The position numbers and the translations under genes were made by a program. Shown here piece after piece: positions 45,001 through 53,589 of a DNA stretch of 64,000 nucleotides. The DNA is from Aplidium turbinatum (lineage: Eukaryota; Chordata; Ascidiacea; Aplousobranchia; Polyclinidae): NCBI GenBank assembly GCA_918807975.1, contig OU964918.1:59132477-59196476 (forward strand), read 5' to 3'. How positions within the stretch are numbered: the stretch's first letter is position 1; the number at the start of each line of letters is the position of its first letter. Below the pieces are notes generated by a model. That model saw nothing but the letters and a program-made list of their open reading frames with translations. It was not told the DNA's origin and searched no databases.

Positions 45001-45179
45001 AGAAGTATATCAGTCCAGACAATAGTCCTTGTGAAAGTGAGACTTACGACTCACCACTAGTCACTGTCGATGAATCAGATTCAATGAACCTATCACCCCC
45101 ACGTTTACAAATGCCAGAACGTAGATCTTCTCGCTGTATAACTAAACCAACAAGGTTTAATGACTATGTTCTCACATAA
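42080..45179 (+). CDS. pol region of the young Gypsy element
   Basis: One long open region. Aspartic protease at about 42150 (VLIDSGAASNVI). Reverse transcriptase from about 42.6 to 43.25 kb, with RLCVDMRRANEAI, FSKLDLKWGFHQI, FGINSAPEKYQ and the active-site block NIADDVIVYG. RNase H about 43.4-43.8 kb, with IIADASPVGLGAVF, QTEKEALGLVWACERF, ETDHKPLQFIY and NIADALSRL. Integrase follows: an H-x3-H...C-x2-C finger (about 44.09-44.2 kb, CRKCHGC), a catalytic core with CSADILGPLP and RTDNGPQFVS, and a C-terminal GDEVLVRNPKTSKLSPTF block. The tail RRSSRCITKPTRFNDYVL resembles that of the older Gypsy at 4-8.6 kb. It is the longest ORF in the window. Confidence 0.96.
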
Positions 45180-45486
45180 ACATGTTTACTGTATGTGGTA
45201 ATATTGTGTAGTTCTGTTTTTACGTGTATTGGAGTAACCTACCACATACTAACAATTTTCTTATTTGTTTATGTTTTGCTTCATACTTGCATATTAAGGC
45301 ATATCGTCGAAATAGTAATAGCCTGATCTGATGTTCTATGTACATACCGTTTATGTCACCAATTGTTTTGTAATTGAGTCGCCACAAGTGCAGCTGTAGC
45401 AGTTCATAAAAGCTCATTCATGTTCTTGTTTTTTCAATGTTAAAGCTGCATTAACTATATGATCTGTACCGTATTTTGAAGTTTTT

Positions 45487-45500
45487 AAAAAAAGGAGGGA
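45487..45500 (+). other. Polypurine tract
   Basis: AAAAAAAGGAGGGA immediately before the 3' LTR at 45501. Confidence 0.75.
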
Positions 45501-45679
45501 TGTAGTGTTTCGTCATAGAAACCATTGTTACGTTTCACTAGCCTATCGTTTGTACTATGTGCGACTGTTACGAGACGAGAGCATGAGATAGATTCAGCTG
45601 AGAGAAAGTACAATAAAGTGGTCTGTGTGTAATCTATTAAAGTGTGGTATATCTAAGTTAATCAAACGGAAATACAACA
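45501..45679 (+). repeat. 3' LTR of the young Gypsy element
   Basis: 179 bp, almost identical to 40925-41103, followed by the target duplication GTTGG (45680-45684). Confidence 0.96.
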
Positions 45680-45684
45680 GTTGG

Positions 45685-45830
45685 CGCCTTCTGACAAGCT
45701 AACTGAAGTGATGGTGTCCACTGGTAATCGATGCTTGAAATAAAACTGATGAACTCTATTTGCTCTAAATTCGAAGGATTCTCTGTCTTTTGTCAGAGAT
45801 ATGTCGATCTAAAAATGAAAAAAAAATTAA
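45685..45830 (-). repeat. R repeat, minus-strand copy, right piece
   Basis: The complement reads TAGATCGACATATCTCTGAC, then AGAATCCTTCGAATTTAGAG and CATCAGTTTTATTTCAAGCA, the 5' part of R copies 1 and 2. It continues the piece at 40735-40919 across the Gypsy insertion. Confidence 0.7.
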
Positions 45831-45873
45831 TGCAGCTTTAAACATCTCTTGATCAGCTGCAGTGAGTGGATGA

Positions 45874-46032
45874 AAACAACAGCAACACTTCGACAGTCGC
45901 AAATTTCGCTGCGTTAATCTCGGGAACCGGGCTTTCATCAGTGTTTCAAAGCTTCTACAACTATGCGAAACTGCCAGGAATAATCTACCAGAGGCTTTCT
46001 CAGTCCAAGGATAAGGATAAAAATTCAACCCA
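45874..46032 (+). mobile_element. tRNA-SINE, 5'-truncated
   Basis: Matches the SINE body and 3' end: GTTAATCTCGGGAACCGGGC, then ACTATGCGAAACTGCCAGGA and AGGATAAAAATTCAACC. The GACCGGG target region is present and uninterrupted (GAACCGGGC). Confidence 0.78.
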
Positions 46033-46039
46033 ACCAAAC

Positions 46040-47200
46040 AAAACAAACCATGTTTGCAAAATAAACAAAACACTAGGCAATAGCCGGTGAGCTGCTATTG
46101 AGACAAATTAGACTGCTACTTGACCAGACGATTTGATTCATCACAAAATATTAAAACATTCCCAGCTGCAAGGGTAGCCAGATAAAATTTCAATTTGTTT
46201 GAAAGGGTTTAAAAAATCGCATGTTAAAATGCAGTAGCAAATCGTAATGTAGGTAGGCCTACTCTCTTTCTGGAAGTATCATCGCTGATACAGCCCTCGA
46301 TGTACAATGATGTTCCAGTTTGATCGATCTCGTGCGTCTTGCTAAATTTTAGTAGGGTTTTTGATAAGTGGTTGAAAATTGTGCAAAAATGTGAATCTTT
46401 GTGATCCTCTTGACCGTTTTCCTAGTATTTTTCCACTCAAAGATAAATCTTCAAGTTCGCCTTTCCTTATGATAAGACCTACCTTATGAAGTAGGCCTAC
46501 TAGGGAGCCTAATTGCCAAATTTTTTATTCATTGGGCCTACTCAACCTGGTCGCTTGTGAAGTCCTCCATGCAATCCTATAGCACATACCCTAGTTGCAA
46601 CTAAGGCTGTATAAAATAAAACCTTTTTGGTCGAAAGTACCGTATCGAATAGATGCATGGAAAGCTCTCTGGTCGGTAGCGGTGAGAAAATCAACCAAGA
46701 CTCTGCATAAAACACATTTATCATATTTATTTACAACATAAACTAATAATTGTAATAATTACAGCGTTAAATGTTTATGACTGTGTTTAACATACTTCCA
46801 ACATTCAAGCTTTTATTTCTCAAAAAGATCACACGTAATACAAGCCCAAAATAAAGGCGCAACCATTAAATAGGAGTAAAAAAGATGAAACTTCGAGTAA
46901 TGAATACCAGTAGGCTGTGACTACCATGCACTTTAAGTACAAGTATTGCGATGCTTCAAACAAAAGTCATATCAGATATGATTTAAAATGTTGTTACTGT
47001 TCAACTTGAGAATTACATTTTCTCATTTCGTCAATTAACGCTTTCACAATCAGTAAAAAAGTTAACCAACTTTCATCATAAAGATTTCACAAACATTAAG
47101 AAATAAAGTCACTCACATATCTCCATTCTCCAGTATTAACTCCTACCACCTTCACACCGGTATCTTGATATTCCTTGAAGGAAATGTCGTAAAGCTTGTC
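46040..47200. other. Unassigned intergenic stretch
   Basis: AT-rich, without supported ORFs or terminal repeats. Several GTAGGCCTAC-type palindromes occur (46253, 46491). Confidence 0.4.
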
Positions 47201-47208
47201 TGCAATCT

Positions 47209-47640
47209 GAAGAAAAGGACAACATAATTAAGTAAAAGGTGTGGATGTGAATCCTATGTTTTTTCAAGCAAAATTTGAAAGCATTTATCTCGCGTTGTTC
47301 CTCTACTCAATACGTTATCGCGCGATATCGTTTTGTCACTTCTACCACTTTTATCAATTTTGGTGGAGAGGTTGCTTTATTTTAAGCTGCCACAAGCATG
47401 TATAACCAAACAGCGACATGGTATTAAACATAAACTAGTATACTAATATAAAGCAATAAACTAAAAATTTCAAACATCGTTTATACAACATGTTAGCCCT
47501 TATCAAGCATCTGACAACTGATAAGCAAAAAATGAAATAAGAAACGAAATGCACAAAATAACAAACCATAGCGAAGAAGATAAGGCGCCTCATATGCCGG
47601 TTCGATTGTACAAGGAAAAATGAAAAAAAAACAAGATCTA
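47209..47640 (-). mobile_element. Penelope-like 3' tail, copy 1
   Basis: Aligns with 54973-55320 over about 350 bp (AAAGGTGTGGATGT, TTTTTTCAAGCAAAATTTGA, GGTGGAGAGGTTGCTTT, ACCAAACAGCGACAT). On the minus strand it carries TTGATAAGGGCTAAC, and it shares the segment around CATATG with the tail downstream of the GIY-YIG gene at 28.1-28.3 kb. No RT or endonuclease is encoded here. Confidence 0.55.
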
Positions 47641-47794
47641 CGTTAAGAATATTAAAACAGGACAGTATAAATTTCTGGACCATATAATAAGAAAGTAAAA
47701 ACTGAAACATATTTCTTGAACTGGTAAAGTTTTTGGAAACGGGCACCTTGTAAACAACAAGAAATTCTTCACAGTGTAGATTCAAACGATCTGC

Positions 47795-47890
47795 TATAGC
47801 CTGATGCTGCGGGTTCTTTTTGGCAATATCAAATTACACTAGCTTTCGAAACGCAGTTCCCTAGTCATGTGCTATGACGAATGGTGTTGC
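47795..47890 (+). repeat. Repeat copy showing two empty sites
   Basis: CCTGATGCTGCGGGTTC...TAGCTTTCGAAACGCAGTTC then CCTAGTC matches the flanks of the hAT element at 17959 and of the TIR element at 18824, but lacks both. It shows the pre-insertion sequence for each. Confidence 0.75.
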
Positions 47891-48337
47891 AGTCAGTGAG
47901 TGGTTCTTTAAAGTGGCTCTTTGGTTTAGCTTGAGGCTGCCGGCTGTTGAGTTTCTGTGCTGTTAGGCGTTATTGCTGTGAAGTTTTGTTGGATCAGTTG
48001 ATTAGTAGATTAGGTGACGTAGTTCTTCCCTTTCGGCGCGGTTGTTGATTTCATTCAACAACAAGAAATTCATTTGAAGCAATTTATCAAAACAGAAACA
48101 ATCATTCATACAACATATATTTAATAGAAATACTTGGTATAATAACTATTCTACAAACGCCGTCAATGCCTAGTTTAGGAAAGGAAATTGAAGAAGGATA
48201 AAACAGCCACCTGATGTGTTTTAGTTTCCTTGTTGATTTCATTTCATGAATTTCGCTTTTTCAGATGCTGGGCAAGGGCTAACATCTGTTGTGTAAAGGA
48301 AAGCGTTTTCAATTTTTAATTTAATCTTGTTTACTGA

Positions 48338-48600
48338 CACGGTGACTTAGTGGTTAGTTTGTCTGCCTCAAAATGGTCAAGCATGGATTCGTGCTAAGCC
48401 TCTGGAGCAGATGATCTATTCTTTTACCACTTCAGATTCGCGATGATCTCGAATTACACTGAAATGATACTAGAGGGCAGACAGTCATTGGTTTCTTCAT
48501 GCCTGACGTGTGGACCTTTCACTCATTTCGTTGGCAAATCAATTTGCATGGGGTGGTGGTTGACTAGATAACCGCTTATTGATTTTTGCTGTCAACCTGA
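48338..48600 (+). mobile_element. Second SINE type with tRNA-like head
   Basis: CACGGTGACTTAGTGGTTAG is a good A-box-type head, and ATGGATTCGTGCTAAGCC is a weak B box 40 bp on. The following body ends with a TGACTAGATAACCGC stretch. No second copy occurs in the window, so boundaries are approximate. Confidence 0.5.
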
Positions 48601-48610
48601 TTGTGCTATT

Positions 48611-49950
48611 ATGCAGCTTACGATTCACAATGTAGTGTTAGGCTATGTGTGTTTTATTAACTCGTTATATGGCGCTATTGAAACAAATAATTTGATTGAT
48701 CATCGCTCCAAAAATTTCAAAGTTTGGATCGTGGCGGCATTTAATAGTCTACAAGCCTTAATACATCGTGCAAAGTTTGCATTTGCAGGCTGATTTGTTA
48801 GCCGCTTGTCTTGAGTTGTAGTTGACTCTACTTTGGCTATATTTTATGTATTTCATGAAAGTTAAAACCAAAGCTTTCTAGTGAATGGAGCACTGAGCCT
48901 ACTTTTGGTCTGGTTTTTCATAACTACCGTTTTGAAAAAATATAAAGTAGGCTGCCTTAGGCTACATTAGGCTACATGTAGGCCAATGCAGGGGTTTAAG
49001 GTTTTTTATTTATATTAAATGTTTATAACCCCTGATAACAGCAGATACGCTGCTGGCGTAACAAAGCTTCGATGGCGTAGAGATAACGCAATGAGTCTCA
49101 AGTTCTTTTATTCGTGAGTTCGAGTTGAATTTAGATTTGGAATTTGAAAAGTTATCTTATGAGTCTGAGTTAATTTTCAGTAATATTATGAGTCTCTGTC
49201 TGAGTCTTATACTATGAGTCTCAGTTAATTTCCAGTAATATTAAGAGTCTCTGTTAAAATTAAATTTTATGAGTAAATCTCAAATTCAGTTAGTATCACA
49301 GTCTCACACGCGAAGGGAAGGGAAGGCTTTAACTTTTACGAAAGTGTTGAGCACTTTGAGATTCCAATGAATTTCCGTTGTACACCCATCGAAAACACGT
49401 GGCACGAAACTTAAAGTCAAAAATAGTGGTTTCGTGTTGAGAATATTTATCCTTGGGATTCATCCTTCGCATAGGCTACTTGCAGAGGGTTTGATCCATT
49501 GACGAAGTGAAGTTCTAACTGCATTTAAAAACATTTTTAACTGCAAAATTCTCAGTCCATTTACAAGTTTTCCCAAGCGAATTTTAAAAAAGCGCACCCA
49601 TTTACAATAGCCTAACAGTAACTTCTGGACTGCTTCTGCGGCGTTGCAGTCTGGAAGTTCCTGTCAGTCCAGAGGTTACCAGGGGTGCCCAGAATTTTCG
49701 CAATCGATACAAAAGCGAAAATTGTTTTAACTAAGTTTAATGAATTCATTGCTCTCAAATTAATGCAAGCTTAAACCATTATTTTAACATATTGTTGATG
49801 TTTCCTGGTTAGGCTTATGATGGTACAATTTCATATTATATTCTTTCATGCCATTTTCATTTATTTTGCCTTTGGTTTTTAGTCTTTTTCATCAATTCTT
49901 TTTTCATTCTTTCGCACCTTCATCATTTGATTTTTTTGCTATTTGCTTTC
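48611..49950. other. Unassigned stretch with a short degenerate tandem repeat
   Basis: About 49155-49260 holds two units of TGAGTCTxAGTTAATTTxCA followed by GTAATATTA(T/A)GAGTCTCTGT. Otherwise nothing recognisable. Confidence 0.4.
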
Positions 49951-49951
49951 A

Positions 49952-49997
49952 TTAACTGAAGATGATTTAGCTGCTAGCTGATCGAAATCGGTTTTAG
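49952..49997 (+). ncRNA. Hammerhead ribozyme-like motif, second Penelope-type tail
   Basis: Core CTGAAGA (49956-49962) and GAAA (49984-49987) enclose a long stem II (GAT/ATC plus AGCT/AGCT with one bulge). Stem III is loopless ATC/GGT (49987-49992), the cleavage base is T49993, and stem I is TTAA with TTAG (four pairs, one G-U). T49963 is an extra base after the core. The setting, T-rich upstream and TGAACTT...GTAATATC downstream, resembles that of 38044-38084. Confidence 0.5.
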
Positions 49998-50242
49998 CTG
50001 TTCATGATTGAACTTACTCATGTGAAAATAAATTCGTTTGTAATATCAACAGGGGATCAATCAGTTGGGATATTTTTTGTAAATGCTCCAAACAAAGGAA
50101 ATACCTTGTTTTCTTTGCTATGACTCGAAGTTACATAGGCATCGACTTCCTATTTTGAATCTAGAAAATAATGATGTAATAAGGGTGCGAACAGTGAACG
50201 CAACATTACCCCCGAAAATATGGAGTTGACAAAAAGCATATT

Positions 50243-50527
50243 TTAAAACCCAAAAACGTTAACACGACAACAACCACAGAAGTTGTGCTCGATGCAAACG
50301 TAATGAAACCCTAAGTTCGTGTTTGTGGTGCATCCGGTCGAAGATTTGCAGTTTTCTTCTTTCGTCAGATGAACACATTGTTCGCATGAGCAAGGCTCGT
50401 TTACAAGGCATTGTTCATGAAGTTCATATGCATCAAGCATGTCAAAATGTTTTATGTGCAAGTGATTGTATTTGTTGTCTTGTTTTCTGCCGGCTAGGGG
50501 TGGACGTCCTATTATCGTCGAACACAA
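50243..50527 (-). CDS. Unknown Cys-rich ORF, low support
   Basis: A 94-codon ORF with ten cysteines in the C-terminal 60 residues (EQCLVNEPCSCEQC, then ENCKSSTGC and HNFCGCC). It could be a decayed exon of an extracellular Cys-rich protein or chance. There is no signal peptide, no paralogue in the window and an antisense ORF of similar size. Confidence 0.2.
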   Translation of the reverse strand: MCSTIIGRPPLAGRKQDNKYNHLHIKHFDMLDAYELHEQCLVNEPCSCEQCVHLTKEENCKSSTGCTTNTNLGFHYVCIEHNFCGCCRVNVFGF

Positions 50528-50724
50528 AACAGAAGACTGTTACTCGTGTCTATCTGATTCACAGATTAGACAGATCTTGGTGACTGGCCTTAGCACCGAG
50601 CTTGTCCTACAAGGCCGTCTCTTCCGGGGTAACATTCTATGACTCGTCCGGTTTTCCATTTACTTCCAGGAAAGTGTGATCTTCCAGGTTGCATGACGTT
50701 TCATTGCGCCTGAAATGATGAAAG

Positions 50725-51025
50725 ATTTCCGCTTCGGTTCGTTTGACAGACGCGTAATCTGTTTATACGGCGGTCTGGATTTCATGTTTTTGGATTTCAG
50801 TTTTCATAGTAATGAAACCGATATCAAGTGGTTGCGGGTGATGGAAACACGCCGCAATGAGATCCAAGCAATGAGATTCATTTCAATTTATTTTTCATTA
50901 CTGGCGCAAACATGTAGAGAACGATAAAGTAAACACACGAATTTGGCACCAACAAAAGGAAAATATGAAAAAATCGAAAGGTTTAAAATATGCATTGATA
51001 AAACATTGTTTAGAAAACACTATCT
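50725..51025 (+). repeat. T repeat, copy 1
   Basis: GGTCTGGATTTCATG, ATGAAACCGATATCAAGTGG, TTGCGGGTGATGGAAACAC and AATGAGATCCAAGCAATGAG are shared with 51519-51720 (+) and, inverted, with 52557-53310. The tail AATTTGGCACCAACAAAAGG is shared with 58200. Non-coding in all copies. Confidence 0.75.
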
Positions 51026-51262
51026 TAAAAGTATACAGCCACCAAACGTAGAAAAGAATGTGAAAAAACAATTTTTCATATCATCCTAGTAGTAGCCCTA
51101 GTAGTTTTATTATAGTCATTTAACTGGTAGAGTGTTTAGCCAACTGTATTTGTAGTGTAGCACATAAGAAGAACTTGACCATTACATAGATAAAATAGTT
51201 TTGTTTGTAAAGTCATAAACAAGGTTTCCATACCGTCCGTATTTCTAAGATTAACCCATATC

Positions 51263-51294
51263 TTCCTAGCGTCAGTTTAAACTGACGCTAGGAA
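51263..51294. repeat. Perfect 32-bp palindrome
   Basis: TTCCTAGCGTCAGTTT is followed without spacer by its exact reverse complement. Confidence 0.95.
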
Positions 51295-51518
51295 AAATAA
51301 CGTCACTCATACATAAAACATTATATAGGTCAATATGGCCTACTGTTTCCAGCAGCTCATGAGAGAACTATCTACACAAAAAACGCTTTGAAATGTTTTT
51401 GACATTGCATAATATAATTTTATTAATAAAAATAACTAAAAAATGCTTTTCTTTTTTTTTAAATATATTTTCCACTAGTGGGCGCATTTGACAATCAAAA
51501 ATTTCCAAAATTGCAAGC

Positions 51519-51740
51519 AAAGGTCTGGATTTCATGTCGATAATTCCAACAGTAATGAAACCGATATTAAGTGGTTGCGGGTGATGTAAACACACCGCAA
51601 TGAGATCCAAGCAATGAGATTCATTTCAATTTATTTTTCATTACTGGCGCAAACATGTAGGTTGTAGAGAACGCTAAAGTCAACACACGTATTTGGCGGT
51701 TTGCATTGCATTTTCACGATTAACAAGAAGTTTAAGTAAC
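51519..51740 (+). repeat. T repeat, copy 2
   Basis: Shares the T-repeat core and continues ACACACGTATTTGGCGGTTT and CGATTAACAAGAAGTTTAAG, which reappear inverted at 52557-52640. With copy 3 it forms a large inverted pair around a spacer of about 0.8 kb. Confidence 0.75.
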
Positions 51741-51916
51741 TCCAGCCAATCATCCTTCCCATGTCCATCCCGCTGCAGAAGCTTCGCCGCACACATAGGT
51801 CTCAACAGTCATCCTTGCACCCAAGCACGCCGACCACATATTAAATTTTTATTTATTGCTTTGCTGTCAAAGTGGATTTCTGTGTTAGTTTTACTGTATC
51901 AAATTACCTTCCGGGT

Positions 51917-51952
51917 GTATCAATTTACCTTCCGTGGAAGGTAAATTGATAC
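51917..51952. repeat. 36-bp near-perfect palindrome
   Basis: GTATCAATTTACCTTCC, two bases, then its exact complement. The arm motif TGTATCAA(A/T)TTACCTTCC also occurs at about 51896 and 52117. Confidence 0.9.
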
Positions 51953-52701
51953 ATTTGAGTGACATTTTTAAAATTTCAATTAAAAAAAAAAGTAACAAAA
52001 ATATAAAAGTGATACTGTTTTTAAAAAGTGTGTAAGGGATCAGACTTTCATTTCAGCTTAAAATCAATAGTTTGTGTCACGTAATTTTCAGTTAACAAGC
52101 AAAAATGGTAAAAGTGTATCAAATTACCTTCCCTTCCCCTACGTATATGATTACATCTATACCTCGATGGAATCAATACGTGTTTGATACATAGGCTACG
52201 TAGTCGTATTTTGTTCTATTACTTCGGAAATTCCCAACGCCACATTTGAAGGCTGCTTAAATAAGCACTTACAATAATTTTTTGTACATACCAGAAAAAG
52301 GCGATTCATTATATGAGGCTTTTGATTTTTAAACAACCTTGCAGAAAACATTCCTTTTATATCATCACTTCCAACTTTTAGAACTTTAGAATTGCTCCAA
52401 GTTATTTTGTGAATACAAATTGAAAAACAAACATAAAAAACATTGAAGTTATTTTATGATCGGAAGTTATGGCTTGCAAACAATGAGCAGATTGTTCCGG
52501 GCGTTGATATTTGAAAGCTCTTTTGAATGCGTTAAAGCGAGATTTAATTCCGTTCTGGCTTCTCTTCTGTTACTTAAACTTCTTGTTAATCGTTAGAATG
52601 CAATGTAAACCGCCAAATACGTGTGTTGACTTTATCGTTCTCTACAACCTACATGTTTGCGCCAGTAATGAAAAATAAATTGAAATGAATCTCATTGCTT
52701 G

Positions 52702-53122
52702 GATCTCATTGGTAGGCACTTTAACATGCAGATATCCAATCTAGTACGAACCAATCAGAAGCTACGCTGTTCATGACGTCATCAATATTGCGTTTGGGAA
52801 GAATAAAGGAAAAACGCAAATTCTAGCTATATTAAATCATCGCTTTGCCATCGGTTGACTTGGCGCATTGGGTTAGGGCGGTAGTAGTCATCACACTGAC
52901 GTGGGTTTGATTCCCACCTCTGCTATAGCTCTTTTTTCTTCTGTAATTACCAAACAAAGTTCAAAGTAATAATTAATTCTCTGGCTGAATGCTGGAATGG
53001 TCACAATAACAGATAGCGTAGATAACGTACAGATAATGTAGCATCTCATTGGTTCGTGGTTGGATTGGATACGTTCGTGGATTATTATAAATCTGCTTGT
53101 TAAAGTGCCTACCGATCTCATT
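52702..53122. mobile_element. MITE with 9-bp TSD and tRNA-like interior
   Basis: Element 52711-53113 (403 bp) begins GGTAGGCACTTTAACATGCA and ends with the inverse, TGCTTGTTAAAGTGCCTACC. GATCTCATT flanks it on both sides (52702-52710 and 53114-53122), and T copies 1 and 2 show the empty site. The interior at about 52859-52925 reads TTGGCGCATTGGGTTAGGGC and ends with a perfect T-arm, GTGGGTTTGATTCCCAC. The 9-bp TSD suits Mutator- or Merlin-like elements. Confidence 0.9.
52859..52925 (+). other. tRNA-like module inside the MITE
   Basis: A-box-like TGGCGCATTGGGTTAGG and a B box in a perfect 5-bp T-arm with 7-nt loop (GTGGG TTTGATT CCCAC). It is not a functional tRNA by eye: no convincing acceptor stem. 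About 75% like the module at 53857-53940. Confidence 0.65.
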
Positions 53123-53589
53123 GCGGTGTGTTTACATCACCCGCAACCACTTGATATCGGTTTCATTACTATCAAAACTGAAATCCAAAAACATGAAAAC
53201 GAGACCTCCACGAAACTCGCTTCGGTCAGCGCGTGTAAACAGATTACGCGTCTGTTAAACGAACCGAAACGGAAATCTATCATCATTTCTCAAAGAGCCG
53301 TGAAAAAACTATTTGTTCACATGGAATTCTGGTATGGTTGGTTTTCGCTTCGAAAAGAAGGCAATCTGTACGCAACTATGCATGGGTGATTTTAGGGCTT
53401 GTTTTCAAGTTTTGCAAGGCAAGAGAGAATTGAGTTTATAAATCAACTGCTGTTTGGAGATGGACGACAAGTGCCTCCTCGTGCCCCATCTTGTGAGTAA
53501 CATCTGCATCCAAGCAGATGCCAAACGAAACTTGTCAACAAAGTGCCTCCACCCGGACGGCACAGCTGACGGCACAGCTGCAAGGGGCA

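Larger units (their letters stand above)
40925..45679 (+). mobile_element. Ty3/Gypsy LTR retrotransposon, young, nearly whole fossil
   Basis: A compact 4755-bp element between 179-bp LTRs that differ at one position, flanked by the 5-bp duplication GTTGG (40920-40924 and 45680-45684). All expected parts are present in Gypsy order: gag, two CCHC knuckles, protease, RT, RNase H and integrase, with no chromodomain or envelope. It has about one break in its coding region. The near-identical LTRs mean a recent insertion. Two zinc knuckles and the compact gag-pol layout resemble the Mag-type metazoan lineages (inference). It lies inside a minus-strand R repeat. Confidence 0.97.
52557..53310 (-). 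repeat. T repeat, copy 3, interrupted by a MITE
   Basis: Inverse of copies 1 and 2, split at CTTGGATCTCATT by the element at 52711-53113 and resuming GCGGTGTGTTTACATCACCC. It extends to about 53310, matching copy 1 back to 50725. Confidence 0.75.
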
